NCBI GenBank assembly: GCA_036506275.1
Contig: DASXSB010000108.1
Coordinates: 1 to 64,000 of the forward strand
DNA length: 64,000 bases
Reading direction: 5' to 3'
Source of the DNA: DASXSB01 sp036506275
GTDB taxonomy: Bacteria; Methylomirabilota; Methylomirabilia; Rokubacteriales; CSP1-6
In this document: positions 49,093-57,019 of the stretch, piece by piece
Position numbering within the stretch: position 1 is the stretch's first letter
Layout: the number at the start of each line of letters is the position of its first letter
Translations under genes and position numbers: made by a program
The notes under the pieces: model-generated
The model's input: the letters and a program-made list of their open reading frames with translations, nothing else
Told to the model about the DNA's origin: nothing
Database searches by the model: none

Positions 49093-50073
49093 TTAGGGAA
49101 CGATGCCCTGGAGAGCGCGCACCACGCTGGGGAGGTTCATCGCGCTTTCGAGGGCGGTGAGGTCTTTGATCTTGCTGCTCGGGATGCGGTCGGGCCCGGC
49201 CTCGAACCACACGAGGCCCTTGCCGATGTACACGCTGCTCGCGTGCTCGCCGTTCAGCGTCAGCGTGAAGCCGTCGCCGAGCGGGCTCGGGGCGCCTTCG
49301 ATCCCCGGGAAGCGCGAGGTGAAGAACTCGAGCGCGCGGGCGGTGAGGGCGCGCACGTTGGCGTCGGGAAGCGACTGGATGAAGCTCTCCACGTCGGCGA
49401 CGTTGGTCTTGGAGCGCGACTTCTTCGCGGTTTCGAGCGGCTTCGCCGCCTCCAGCGGCGCCGCCGCCGCGGCCGGCGGCCATTCCTCGCCGGGGACGGA
49501 GTGACGGAACCCCGCCTTGGACGTCTCGCGCGCCGGTTCGCGCGTGCCGTCCCGGCCTGCCGACTTCGAGGGAGCTGGCGCCGCCGCCGGCATCGGCTCC
49601 GGCATCTGCGGCCGCGCCATGGGACCGCCGAACGACTCCTCGAACTCGCCGATCTGGTGGAGCTGCCGCACGTCGGCGGCGGTGTCCGAGAAGCGGCCCG
49701 CCAGCCACTGCCAGATGATCTCGAGGGAGCCCGCGGCATCCACGGAGGCGGCGGGCACGCAGAGAACGTTGGTGTCCTCGTGCTCGCGGCTCCGCCGCGC
49801 GGTGGCGGCGTCGGGACCGAACGCAGCGCGGATACCTTTGAATTTGTTGGCGGCGATCGTACAACCGGTTCCGCGCTCGCAGAGCAGCACGCCCACGTCG
49901 ACGAAGCGGTTCAGGACCGCGTTGACGACGGCGCGGACGAGGGGCGGGTAGTCGACGGGCGCGTTCGTGTACGTACCGAGATCGAGCACCGCGTGACCGT
50001 CGTGCTGGAGGGCCTCGACGAGCTTCTGCTTGTGCCCGACTCCGACGTGATCACATCCGATCGCGACGCGCAT
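49093..50073 (-). CDS. RpiB/LacAB sugar isomerase domain fused to an unknown C-terminal domain
   Basis: A 326-residue protein. Residues 1-150 are RpiB-like: D8-H9 in GCDHVG, catalytic-type C65, and the phosphate-binding stretch TIAANKFKGIRAAF. The active-site loop reads CERGTGCT where RpiB usually has CGTGIGMS, so two key small residues are replaced. A proline/alanine linker (about 155-215) leads to a C-terminal domain of 110 residues (ADVESFIQSLPDANVRALTA, then FTLTLNGEHASSVYIGKGLV) that I do not recognise. True RpiB is about 150 residues. It may have a different substrate or a regulatory role. Confidence 0.8.
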   Translation of the reverse strand: MRVAIGCDHVGVGHKQKLVEALQHDGHAVLDLGTYTNAPVDYPPLVRAVVNAVLNRFVDVGVLLCERGTGCTIAANKFKGIRAAFGPDAATARRSREHEDTNVLCVPAASVDAAGSLEIIWQWLAGRFSDTAADVRQLHQIGEFEESFGGPMARPQMPEPMPAAAPAPSKSAGRDGTREPARETSKAGFRHSVPGEEWPPAAAAAPLEAAKPLETAKKSRSKTNVADVESFIQSLPDANVRALTARALEFFTSRFPGIEGAPSPLGDGFTLTLNGEHASSVYIGKGLVWFEAGPDRIPSSKIKDLTALESAMNLPSVVRALQGIVP

Positions 50074-50245
50074 GCATCTCCTCCACTGGATCCTTCCGGA
50101 CGCCCTCCGTCCAGGTCAATTGTAATGGGCCCCCCGGCCCATCCCGCAGCCCTTAATGCTCGCGCCGGAGGCACGGCTCCGCGCCCGCCCCCCACGCAGG
50201 GCGCCGTCGTCCGTATGTGGGCGCCATTATGATGGCGGGAAGCCC

Positions 50246-51190
50246 GTGAACCCCACCGTCGAGCAGCTCGAAGGGCGGTTCGGCCTCCCCGGCCTCGTGC
50301 GCTTCGAGCGCGGCGAGGGCGGCCTCCCCTGCGCCGTGGTGACCACGCCGCGCGGCTCGGCCCACGTTTACCTCCACGGCGGTCATGTCACCCACTACCA
50401 GCCTCGGGGACAGGTTCCGGTTCTCTTCCTGAGCGAGCGCAGCCACTACGCTGCCGGCGCCGCGATCCGGGGCGGTGTTCCGATCATCTTTCCGTGGTTC
50501 GGGCCGCGCACCGGACACCCGGCGTCGCCCGCGCACGGACTCGCACGGCAACGGCCGTGGACCGTGACCGCGACCCGCCCCGCGCCCCACGGCGCCGTCG
50601 TGCTCGCTCTCGAGCTCGCCGCCGGGGAGGACACGCGGCACGAATGGGACGCCGACTTCCAGCTCCGCTACACCGTGACCGTGGGCGATACGCTCGATCT
50701 CGTTCTCGTGACGGAGAACCGGTCGCGGACGCCGATCGTGATCGAGCAGGCGCTGCACACGTACCTCGCGGTCGCCGACGTGCGTGAGGTCGCGGTGGCC
50801 GGTCTGGCGGGGACGACCTACATCGACAAGACGGACGGCATGCGCCGCACGCGCGATGACGCCCGCGCCGTGCACTTCGCGGCCGAGACCGACCGCGTGT
50901 ACCTCGACACCACCGCCGCCTGCATCATCGACGACCCCGGTAACCGGCGACAGCTGCTCGTGGCCAAGGACGGATCGCAGACGACCGTGGTGTGGAACCC
51001 GGGCCCCGAGCGCGCCCGCACGATCGCGGACCTGGGAGAGGACGACTGGCGCCGTTTCGTGTGCGTGGAGACCGCGAACGCCGCCGACAATGCGCTGACG
51101 CTCGCGCCCGGCGCCGCCCACCGGCTGCGCGCCACCGTGCGCAGCGGTCCCCGCGCGTGGCGCGCCGACGCGAGCGCTAGCGACCTTTGA
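50246..51190 (+). CDS. D-hexose-6-phosphate mutarotase (YeaD-like)
   Basis: A 314-residue aldose-1-epimerase-fold enzyme that interconverts anomers of glucose-6-phosphate. Markers: GAAIRGGVPIIFPWFGPRTG and SPAHGLARQRPW around the catalytic histidine region, and the acidic residue in WNPGPERARTIADLGEDDW followed by FVCVETANA. The start is GTG 50246; upstream ATGs are out of frame. The 170 bases upstream hold nothing I recognise. Its 3' end overlaps the convergent enoyl-CoA hydratase by 14 bases. Confidence 0.88.
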   Translation: MNPTVEQLEGRFGLPGLVRFERGEGGLPCAVVTTPRGSAHVYLHGGHVTHYQPRGQVPVLFLSERSHYAAGAAIRGGVPIIFPWFGPRTGHPASPAHGLARQRPWTVTATRPAPHGAVVLALELAAGEDTRHEWDADFQLRYTVTVGDTLDLVLVTENRSRTPIVIEQALHTYLAVADVREVAVAGLAGTTYIDKTDGMRRTRDDARAVHFAAETDRVYLDTTAACIIDDPGNRRQLLVAKDGSQTTVVWNPGPERARTIADLGEDDWRRFVCVETANAADNALTLAPGAAHRLRATVRSGPRAWRADASASDL

Positions 51191-51971
51191 AGACGGGCTC
51201 GCGCTTGTCCACGAACGCCTTCGTCGCCTCTCGGTGGTCCTCGGTGAGCCCGCAGCGCGTGTGGTGCGCCGCTTCGAGGTCCAACAGCTCGCGCAGGGTG
51301 CCGCTCTCGGCGGCGTTCATGTTGCGCTTCATGTAGCGCAGCGCCACGCGCGGACCGGCCGCGAGACGCCGGGCGAGCGCGAGCGTCTCCTCCTCCAACC
51401 GCGCGTCCGGCACCACGCGGTTGACGAGACCGAGCGCGAGCGCCGGCGCCGATTCCACGATGTCCGCCGTGAAGTAGAGCTCGCGCGCCTTCGCGGTGCC
51501 GACGAGGCGAGTGAGGAAGAAGCTTCCTCCGAAGTCGCCCGAGTATCCGACGCGCGCGAAAGCGGTCGCGAAGCGCGCGGACTCGCTCGCGATGCGGAGG
51601 TCGCACGCGAGCGCGATGGAGAGACCGGCTCCCGCCGCCGCTCCCCTCACCATCGCGATGGTCGGCTTCGGCATCTCGTGGAGCCAGCGCGAGACCTCCA
51701 TGCGCGCGCGCAATGCGTCGGTCTTCGCCTCCTGGGTGGTACCGCCGAGCTCGCGGCCTTCCGCCATCGCCTTCACGTCACCGCCCGCGCAGAAGGCACG
51801 GCCGGCGCCGGTGACGACCACGACGCCGACGTCGGGGGCGGCGGCAAGACGGGGCAAGGTCTCGAGAAGCGCATCGAGCATCGGTGGACTGAGCGCGTTG
51901 AGGCGATCGGGGCGATTCAAGGTGAGGATCGCGACACCGTCCTTCACGAGCTGGAGCAGATCGTCGCTCAT
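51177..51971 (-). CDS. Enoyl-CoA hydratase/isomerase family protein
   Basis: A 264-residue crotonase-fold protein. Oxyanion-hole motifs are AFCAGGDVKAMAEG and MVRGAAAGAGLSIALACDLR. The FARVGYSGDFGGSFFLTRLVG segment replaces the usual catalytic glutamate pair (one acidic residue is seen as D in YSGDFGG), as in several isomerase-type members, so the exact reaction on the CoA ester is open. It stands alone and converges on the mutarotase. Confidence 0.88.
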   Translation of the reverse strand: MSDDLLQLVKDGVAILTLNRPDRLNALSPPMLDALLETLPRLAAAPDVGVVVVTGAGRAFCAGGDVKAMAEGRELGGTTQEAKTDALRARMEVSRWLHEMPKPTIAMVRGAAAGAGLSIALACDLRIASESARFATAFARVGYSGDFGGSFFLTRLVGTAKARELYFTADIVESAPALALGLVNRVVPDARLEEETLALARRLAAGPRVALRYMKRNMNAAESGTLRELLDLEAAHHTRCGLTEDHREATKAFVDKREPVFKGR

Positions 51972-52074
51972 CGGGCCTCCCGGGTTGCGGCAAGGATAGC
52001 ACCGGGCGCGATGCCGCGGAGACTTGGTGTAGCTCCTACATCATGCTGCGCGCACGTATCCGTACGAGCTTCGG

Positions 52075-52090
52075 TGGCACCCTGATTGCC
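52075..52090 (+). promoter_or_regulatory. Sigma-54 (-24/-12) promoter of the DUF4142 gene
   Basis: TGGCAC-CCTGA-TTGCC matches TGGCAC-N5-TTGC fully, with ten bases between GG and GC. Transcription would start near 52101, leaving a 34-base leader to ATG 52135 that contains GAGGAG. Confidence 0.68.
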
Positions 52091-52134
52091 TGATTTTCAC
52101 TCCGATGTGGTAACCCCACTCGAGGAGAACAATC

Positions 52135-52770
52135 ATGAAGCGTTACACCGTATTGACTCTGCTCCTGGCTATCGCCGCCACCCTCGCCGTGCCGGCGCTG
52201 GCTACCGCGCAGATGGGCGATCGTGAGTTCGTGAGGGAGGCGGCCTCGGGCGGCCGTCTGGAGGTCGAGCTCGCAAACCTGGCTCTCCAGCGCTCGACGA
52301 GCAATGCCGTGCGCGACTTCGCGCAGCGCCTGGTGACCGACCACAGCGCGGCGAACGCGGAGCTCACGGCTCTCGCCGCTCAGAAGGGCTACTCGCTTCC
52401 GCAGTCGCTCAACCCGAAGCACGCCGCCGTGCGCGATCGGCTCTCCGCGCTCTCCGGCGCCGAGTTCGATCGCCAGTACATGCAGGAGATGGTGAGCGAC
52501 CACAACGAGGACATCGCCGCGTTCCAGCGCGAGGCGCAGAGCGGGTCGGATCCCGACGTGAAGGCGTGGGCGGCGCAGAAGCTGCCCACGCTCCAGCAGC
52601 ATCTCGCCCTCGCGCAGACGGTGAATACTCAGGTGGCGGGTGCTCCCGGCACCGGCATCGTGGCGGCGTCGCCGACGACCGTGGTGGTGGTCCCCGCCGC
52701 GGCGCCGGTGTGGTGCGCAGGCGCGTATTCGATGGCGGCGGGGAGCAACTTCGGAGGTTGCTTCCGCTGA
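52135..52770 (+). CDS. Exported DUF4142 protein
   Basis: A 211-residue protein with a signal peptide (about residues 1-25, LLLAIAATLAVPALATAQ). The DUF4142 domain spans about 28-165: DREFVREAASGGRLEVELAN, then VRDFAQRLVTDHSAANAELT, then QYMQEMVSDHNEDIAAFQRE. This is a ferritin-like helical bundle without a proven activity, often seen in stress- or envelope-related clusters. The C-terminal 45 residues are valine- and alanine-rich and end with a cysteine pair (WCAGAYS, GGCFR). GAGGAG lies seven bases before the ATG. Confidence 0.88.
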   Translation: MKRYTVLTLLLAIAATLAVPALATAQMGDREFVREAASGGRLEVELANLALQRSTSNAVRDFAQRLVTDHSAANAELTALAAQKGYSLPQSLNPKHAAVRDRLSALSGAEFDRQYMQEMVSDHNEDIAAFQREAQSGSDPDVKAWAAQKLPTLQQHLALAQTVNTQVAGAPGTGIVAASPTTVVVVPAAAPVWCAGAYSMAAGSNFGGCFR

Positions 52771-52785
52771 TCCAGGTCGAGGATC

Positions 52786-52826
52786 GTGAGCGGCGGCGGA
52801 GGATTCTCCTCCGCCGTTCCGCTCAC
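52786..52826. terminator. Bidirectional terminator hairpin between convergent exported-protein genes
   Basis: An 18-base left arm (GTGAGCGG plus CGGCGGAGGA) pairs with the right arm (TCCTCCGCCG, a 2-base bulge, CCGCTCAC) around a three-base loop. It lies 15 bases after the DUF4142 stop and 39 bases after the stop of the convergent gene at 52866. No T-run on either side. Confidence 0.7.
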
Positions 52827-52865
52827 GGCGTCACTGCGTCGGCGCGGCGAGGACTCTGAGGCCGC

Positions 52866-53306
52866 TCATTTCTTCGGTCCCTTGCCGTGGGCGGCGGCCG
52901 GGCCGGCGTCCTTCTTGGCGCGCCCCGGCGGGACCTTGTAATACGTGACGGGCACGGCGAGAACAGGCTGCGGGACCCGATCGCCACCGACCACCATCCA
53001 CGGGCCCTTGTACGTGGGCGCGTAGAACCAGGTCCCGTTGTGCAGACTGTAATACCGGCCGCTGTAGACGAAGAGATTGAAGCTCGCGTTCGGAACGTAC
53101 ATCACCGACGAACCGGGCACGCTCATCACCGTCGGCGTCACCGCCATCGTCGGCGGCACGGGTCCCACGACCACCGTCGGCGGCGGCGGCGTGGCGACCT
53201 TCACCGCAACCTTCGCCCCACCATCGGCCGCGGCCGGAGCGACGACGAGGAGACCGGCCGCCACCACGGCGAGCGTCGTGAACATCACCGCGCTCGTGCT
53301 GTTCAT
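52866..53306 (-). CDS. Exported protein of unknown function
   Basis: A 146-residue protein with a signal peptide (VMFTTLAVVAAGLLVVAPAAADG). The mature part is proline/valine-rich (about 40-65), then has an aromatic domain FNLFVYSGRYYSLHNGTWFY followed by YKGPWMVVGGDRVP, PVTYYKVPPG and a lysine-rich end. The YYxxHNGxWFYAPxYKGPW style is common among small periplasmic proteins. GGAGG lies eight bases before ATG 53304-53306. It converges with the DUF4142 gene, and both have -24/-12 promoters. Confidence 0.7.
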   Translation of the reverse strand: MNSTSAVMFTTLAVVAAGLLVVAPAAADGGAKVAVKVATPPPPTVVVGPVPPTMAVTPTVMSVPGSSVMYVPNASFNLFVYSGRYYSLHNGTWFYAPTYKGPWMVVGGDRVPQPVLAVPVTYYKVPPGRAKKDAGPAAAHGKGPKK

Positions 53307-53368
53307 GGGTCTGCCTCCGCGTGGGTCTCGAACCGGGTGTTCGCGCAGGTTCGGCAGGGCGCCAGGGG

Positions 53369-53384
53369 TGCACCCCGGGTGCCA
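53369..53384 (-). promoter_or_regulatory. Sigma-54-like (-24/-12) promoter of the exported protein gene
   Basis: On the minus strand TGGCAC-CCGGG-GTGCA matches the consensus except for one base of the -12 box (GTGCA for TTGCA); GG and GC keep the ten-base spacing. The start of transcription would lie near 53359, about 53 bases before ATG 53306. Confidence 0.5.
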
Positions 53385-53394
53385 AGTCCGAACG

Positions 53395-53408
53395 CACGGA
53401 ATTCCGTG
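53395..53408. promoter_or_regulatory. Perfect 14-base palindrome upstream of the -24/-12 element
   Basis: CACGGAATTCCGTG lies 10 bases upstream of the predicted -24 box at 53379-53384. A second palindrome, GGGGTGCACCCC (53365-53376), overlaps the -12 region. Either could bind a regulator; neither matches a site I can name. Confidence 0.4.
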
Positions 53409-53477
53409 AGTTGCACGGCGGGGAGACGGACAAACGCGGCACACCACGTGTCGTTCTGACGCGTGGGCGCGGTGCCG

Positions 53478-54578
53478 TCAGTCGGTGGGGGTGCCCTCCG
53501 CGTGCGGGCTCGATCGCGTGAGGTCGAGCATCGCCGTGAGCGTCGGGTGTCGCTCGTCGAGATCGAGACGCGTGACGTGTCGCATGCGGATGATGATGTC
53601 GCGAATGCGGAGGCCCGCCTCCAGCGCGCGCTCGACGCGTCGGCGCGCGTTCGCATCGAGAGCGGGATCGCGGGCGAACGTCTGGAGGTCGGCCATCATC
53701 ACCGCCAGCGGATTGTTGATCTCGTGGGCGGCGGCGGCGGCAAGCTGGGCCACCGCGCGCAGCGCTTCCGTCGTCCGCTCCGCGTTCTCCGCGCGCTTGT
53801 GCGCGGTGATGTCGAAGACCTGACCCTCGAAGCCGTCGCCGTCGCGCGCGGTGCGCGCCACCACGTTCATGAGGACCCAGATACCGGTTCCGTCGCGACG
53901 GCGGAAGCGCACCTCGCGGTTCGTCACCGCGTGGTCGGGACGAACGTCGCCCCGAATGCGGTGCCACTCGTCGCCATCCTCGCAGAACTCGGCGACATTG
54001 TGGCCACGCACGGCCGCCGGCGTCGCGTGGTCGAGGATCTCCGCGAAGGCGGGATTGCATTCCACCACGCGGTCCGTCAGGTCCACGCGGAAGATCCCGG
54101 CCAGGTTGCGCTCGAAGAAGGAGCGATAGTTCTCCTCGGCCCGCCGGACAGCTTCGCTCTCCTGCATCAGCTCGGACTGCACGGCGCGGAGCTCCTCCAG
54201 CACGCGCTTCCGCTCGATCGCATACCCGAGCGCGCGCGTGAACATGGCGGGGGTGGTGGCGCCCTTCACGAGATAGTCCTGCGCGCCCGCCTGCACCGCC
54301 CGCACCGCCGTCTCCCAGTCGTCGTCGCCGCTGAGGACGACCATGGGCAGATGGGGGGCAGCGGCGTGGATCTTGGTGAACGTGGCCAGCCCGGACGAAT
54401 CGGGAAGCGTCAGATCGAGGAGAACGACATCGATGCTTCGGCGATGCGTCTCCAGCTCGCGGAGCGCCTCGCTCAGCGAGGCCGCGTGTCGCACCCGGAA
54501 GTCGCTCCCCTGCCCCAGGCTGTCCACGAGCATCTGGGCGACGAGAAGGTTGTCCTCGACGAGGAGCAGCTCTCTCAT
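53478..54578 (-). CDS. Receiver-PAS-HisKA protein lacking an ATPase domain
   Basis: A 366-residue protein. Receiver at 1-120 (LLVEDNLLVAQ, phospho-acceptor in VVLLDLTLPDSSG, lysine in YLVKGA), a coiled linker, PAS at about 145-265 (SFFERNLAGIFRVDLTDRVV), then a HisKA-type helix pair with histidine in AAAAHEINNPLAVMMADLQT. It stops about 45 residues later, with no N, G1 or G2 box, so it cannot phosphorylate itself with ATP. It may be a phosphotransfer hub served by another kinase. It starts four bases after the aldolase stop, in the same operon. Confidence 0.85.
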   Translation of the reverse strand: MRELLLVEDNLLVAQMLVDSLGQGSDFRVRHAASLSEALRELETHRRSIDVVLLDLTLPDSSGLATFTKIHAAAPHLPMVVLSGDDDWETAVRAVQAGAQDYLVKGATTPAMFTRALGYAIERKRVLEELRAVQSELMQESEAVRRAEENYRSFFERNLAGIFRVDLTDRVVECNPAFAEILDHATPAAVRGHNVAEFCEDGDEWHRIRGDVRPDHAVTNREVRFRRRDGTGIWVLMNVVARTARDGDGFEGQVFDITAHKRAENAERTTEALRAVAQLAAAAAHEINNPLAVMMADLQTFARDPALDANARRRVERALEAGLRIRDIIIRMRHVTRLDLDERHPTLTAMLDLTRSSPHAEGTPTD

Positions 54579-54582
54579 GCCG

Positions 54583-55503
54583 CTACTTCACCGTCCCCGC
54601 GTAGATGTCGATCACGGTCTTCAGGAACTTGAGGGCGTCGGCCTTCTTCCGCTGGAAGGAGTTGCGCCCGATGATGGACCCGAACCCGCCGCCGTCGCGG
54701 ATGGCGCGCACCTGCTCGAAGACCGCCTCGTCGCGGTCGGCGGCGCCACCCGAGAAGATCACGATGCGCCGGCCGTTGAACGTCGCCTGCACCACGTGGC
54801 GCACGCGCTCGGCGAGCGTGGAGGCAGGCACCGCCGCCTTCTCGTATTCCTTCCGCGCCGCGGGCTGCTCGAGATGGGCAGAAGGCAGCTTCACCTTGAC
54901 GACGTGGGCACCGAGCTGAGCCGCGATGTGCGCCGCGTACGCGGTCACGTCGAGCGCGGTCTCGCCTTCTTTCGACAGCCCCGATCCGCGCGGATACGAC
55001 CACACCACCACCACCAGCCCCGCGCGCTTCGCCTCCTCCGCGAGGGCGCGCAGGCGACCGTACATCTCGAGGCGGTGGGCGGAGCCAGGATAGATCGTGA
55101 AGCCGATACCGACGCAGCCGAGGCGCACGGCGTCGCTCACGCCGGCGGTGACGGCTTGATCGGGATCGCGCTCCTCCAGGAGCACGTCGTGGTTGTTGGC
55201 CTTGAGGATGAGTGGAATTTCCCCCGCGAACTCCCTCGCGCCCGCTTCGATGAACCCGAGCGGCGCCGCATACGCGTTGCAGCCGGCTTCGATGGCCAGC
55301 TCGAAGTGATAGCGCGGGTCATAGGCGGGCGCATTGGCGGCGAAGCTCCGCGCCGGTCCGTGCTCGAAGCCTTGATCGACGGGGAGAATCACGAGCTTGC
55401 CGGTGCCGCCGAGGCGACCGGCGCCGAGGAGCCGGGCGAGGTTGGTCAGGGTCCCGGGGTTGTCGCTTCCGTACCAGCCGAGAATCTCGCGCACGATCGA
55501 CAT
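54583..55503 (-). CDS. fbaB: Class I fructose-bisphosphate aldolase (FbaB/DhnA type)
   Basis: A 306-residue Schiff-base aldolase of the archaeal/bacterial type. Markers: LVILPVDQGFEHGPARSFA, IPLILKANNHDVL, GIGFTIYPGSAHRLEMYGRL, the Schiff-base lysine region in AHVVKVKLPSAHLE, and the phosphate-binding IFSGGAADRDEAVFEQ. It cleaves fructose 1,6-bisphosphate in glycolysis, or the reverse. The linked REC-PAS-HisKA gene downstream has no obvious metabolic tie. Confidence 0.92.
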   Translation of the reverse strand: MSIVREILGWYGSDNPGTLTNLARLLGAGRLGGTGKLVILPVDQGFEHGPARSFAANAPAYDPRYHFELAIEAGCNAYAAPLGFIEAGAREFAGEIPLILKANNHDVLLEERDPDQAVTAGVSDAVRLGCVGIGFTIYPGSAHRLEMYGRLRALAEEAKRAGLVVVVWSYPRGSGLSKEGETALDVTAYAAHIAAQLGAHVVKVKLPSAHLEQPAARKEYEKAAVPASTLAERVRHVVQATFNGRRIVIFSGGAADRDEAVFEQVRAIRDGGGFGSIIGRNSFQRKKADALKFLKTVIDIYAGTVK

Positions 55504-55599
55504 CTGTCCCTCCTGCGTCGCCGCGTCGCTCGCCCCGCAAACTGCGCGGGGGCTGACGTCACGAGGCGTACATCTCGATGGTACGTCCGCAGGCGCGGG

Positions 55600-56439
55600 T
55601 CAGCGCTGGACTTTCGGGACCCAGGCGGTAGTACGGCCGCCGATGGTGTCGTGCCGGATCTTCTCGCCCCGGCCCGTGATGGCGGCGGCGTTGCGGCCCC
55701 AGCGATGGTGGAACAGCCACGTGCGCGGGTAGCGATCGCTGTCGGAGCCGAGGCGGACGGCGGTCGCCACCACGGCCTTGATCTTGGCGCGCAACCGGCG
55801 AATTTCCAGCTCGTCGAGCGTCCCCGCCCGCCGGCGCGGGTCGATGCCGGCTTGATAGAGCACCTCGTCCGCGATCCAGTTCCCGACTCCCGCCGCGAAG
55901 GACTGATCAAGGAGCAAGGCTTTGATCGGGGCCGAGCGCCCGGCCATCAGCGCGCGGAACTTCGCCGGCGTGGGCACGTCCCGGAGGGCATCGAAGCCGA
56001 GCACGCTGATCGGAGGCTCCGTGGACGGGTCCTGACGAAGGCGGATGCGGCCGAGGCGGCGGGCGTCGGCGATGGCCATCTCGCCGCCGTCGTCGAAGAC
56101 GAGGCGCAGCTTGGTGAACCGCGGCGGCCACAGCGGCGCCCGGCTGCGCTTGCCGCTGGATATCAGCCGCACGCCGGGACCGGCCGGCGTGTGAACGCCA
56201 CCCGTCATCCCGAAGTGGATGACGGGCCAGGGGCGGCGATCGAGCGCGAGCCAGAAGTGCTTGCCGTGGCGGCCGACCGCTTCCACGCGACGCCCGAGGA
56301 GAGCGCGCCGGATCCGCGCCGGCGAGACGCCCTCGAACACGATGGGATCGACGGCGCAGTCGGCGCGCGTGATCGTGCGGCCCACCGCCACCCGTTCCGC
56401 GGCCTGCCGCGCCGCCTCGACCTCGGGAAGCTCGGGCAT
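55600..56439 (-). CDS. Fpg/Nei family DNA glycosylase with zincless finger
   Basis: A 279-residue bifunctional DNA glycosylase/AP lyase. The N-terminal PELPEVEAARQAAERVAVGR gives catalytic P1 (after Met removal) and E2. The beta-hairpin lysine is in GRHGKHFWLALD. The helix-two-turn-helix is in LLLDQSFAAGVGNWIADEVL. The C-terminal finger has no cysteines: it reads TWLFHHRWGRNAAAI, then GGRTTAWVPKVQ. Bacterial Fpg has a four-cysteine zinc finger; plant and fungal Fpg and NEIL1 have zincless fingers of this form (GGRTTAYVP-type). It removes oxidised bases such as 8-oxoguanine or its further oxidation products. Confidence 0.9.
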   Translation of the reverse strand: MPELPEVEAARQAAERVAVGRTITRADCAVDPIVFEGVSPARIRRALLGRRVEAVGRHGKHFWLALDRRPWPVIHFGMTGGVHTPAGPGVRLISSGKRSRAPLWPPRFTKLRLVFDDGGEMAIADARRLGRIRLRQDPSTEPPISVLGFDALRDVPTPAKFRALMAGRSAPIKALLLDQSFAAGVGNWIADEVLYQAGIDPRRRAGTLDELEIRRLRAKIKAVVATAVRLGSDSDRYPRTWLFHHRWGRNAAAITGRGEKIRHDTIGGRTTAWVPKVQR

Positions 56440-56993
56440 CAGGGCGCGGGATCGGCGGCGGGGAGACCGAGACCGGCCACGATCGTCGCCCGCGGCAGCC
56501 GCCGGAACACGTCGGGCGAGGTCTTCACTTTCAACGATCGGCTGCCGCCGCCCAGGATCAGCCACGGCAGCGTCATCAAGGAGTCGTCCACGTAGATCGG
56601 CAGGTCCGGTGGCAGCGCGAACACGGTCACGCCGCCGATGAGCATCCCCGTCAGCGCGTTCGTCTCCTCCGAGGAGGCGAACGAAACGCGAGAGGCGCCG
56701 AGGAGCCGGCGGACGGCGTGGTTGACGTCGAGACGCGTGGTGGCCTTCACCACGCACGCCACGTACTGCCGCGGCTCCTTCTTGGAGGCGACCACGATGG
56801 TGTTGGCGGAGTGCTCGAGCGACACGCCGTAGCGCGCGCAGAAGGCGGCGGTGTCGGCGAACGCGGGATCGATGGTGAGAAGCTCGTACGGAACGCCGAG
56901 ATCGTCGAGAACCCGCGCCACGCGGCGCTCGATGTCGTCAGCGTCGGTCACGAGGTGCCAGTGTGCCAGCTTTCGCGCGCGAGCGGAAGCCAC
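56439..56993 (-). CDS. YbaK/EbsC family aminoacyl-tRNA deacylase
   Basis: A protein of about 170-184 residues of the YbaK/ProX editing-domain family: VPYELLTIDPAF, ANTIVVASKKEPRQYVACVV, and LGASRVSFASSEETNALTGM followed by GVTVFALP. The conserved lysine is in ASKKEP. These enzymes hydrolyse mischarged tRNAs. The open frame begins at GTG 56993; GTG 56949-56951, giving VTDADDIERRV, is the more family-like start. It shares one base with the fpg start (TGATG). Confidence 0.82.
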   Translation of the reverse strand: MASARARKLAHWHLVTDADDIERRVARVLDDLGVPYELLTIDPAFADTAAFCARYGVSLEHSANTIVVASKKEPRQYVACVVKATTRLDVNHAVRRLLGASRVSFASSEETNALTGMLIGGVTVFALPPDLPIYVDDSLMTLPWLILGGGSRSLKVKTSPDVFRRLPRATIVAGLGLPAADPAP

Positions 56994-57019
56994 GGGTCAT
57001 TTCCGCTATCCTGTGCGTC

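Noticed and set aside
51985..52000. Possible -24/-12 element upstream of the enoyl-CoA hydratase gene
   Set aside because: Only the GG/GC dinucleotides and TTGC fit; the -24 box is poor.
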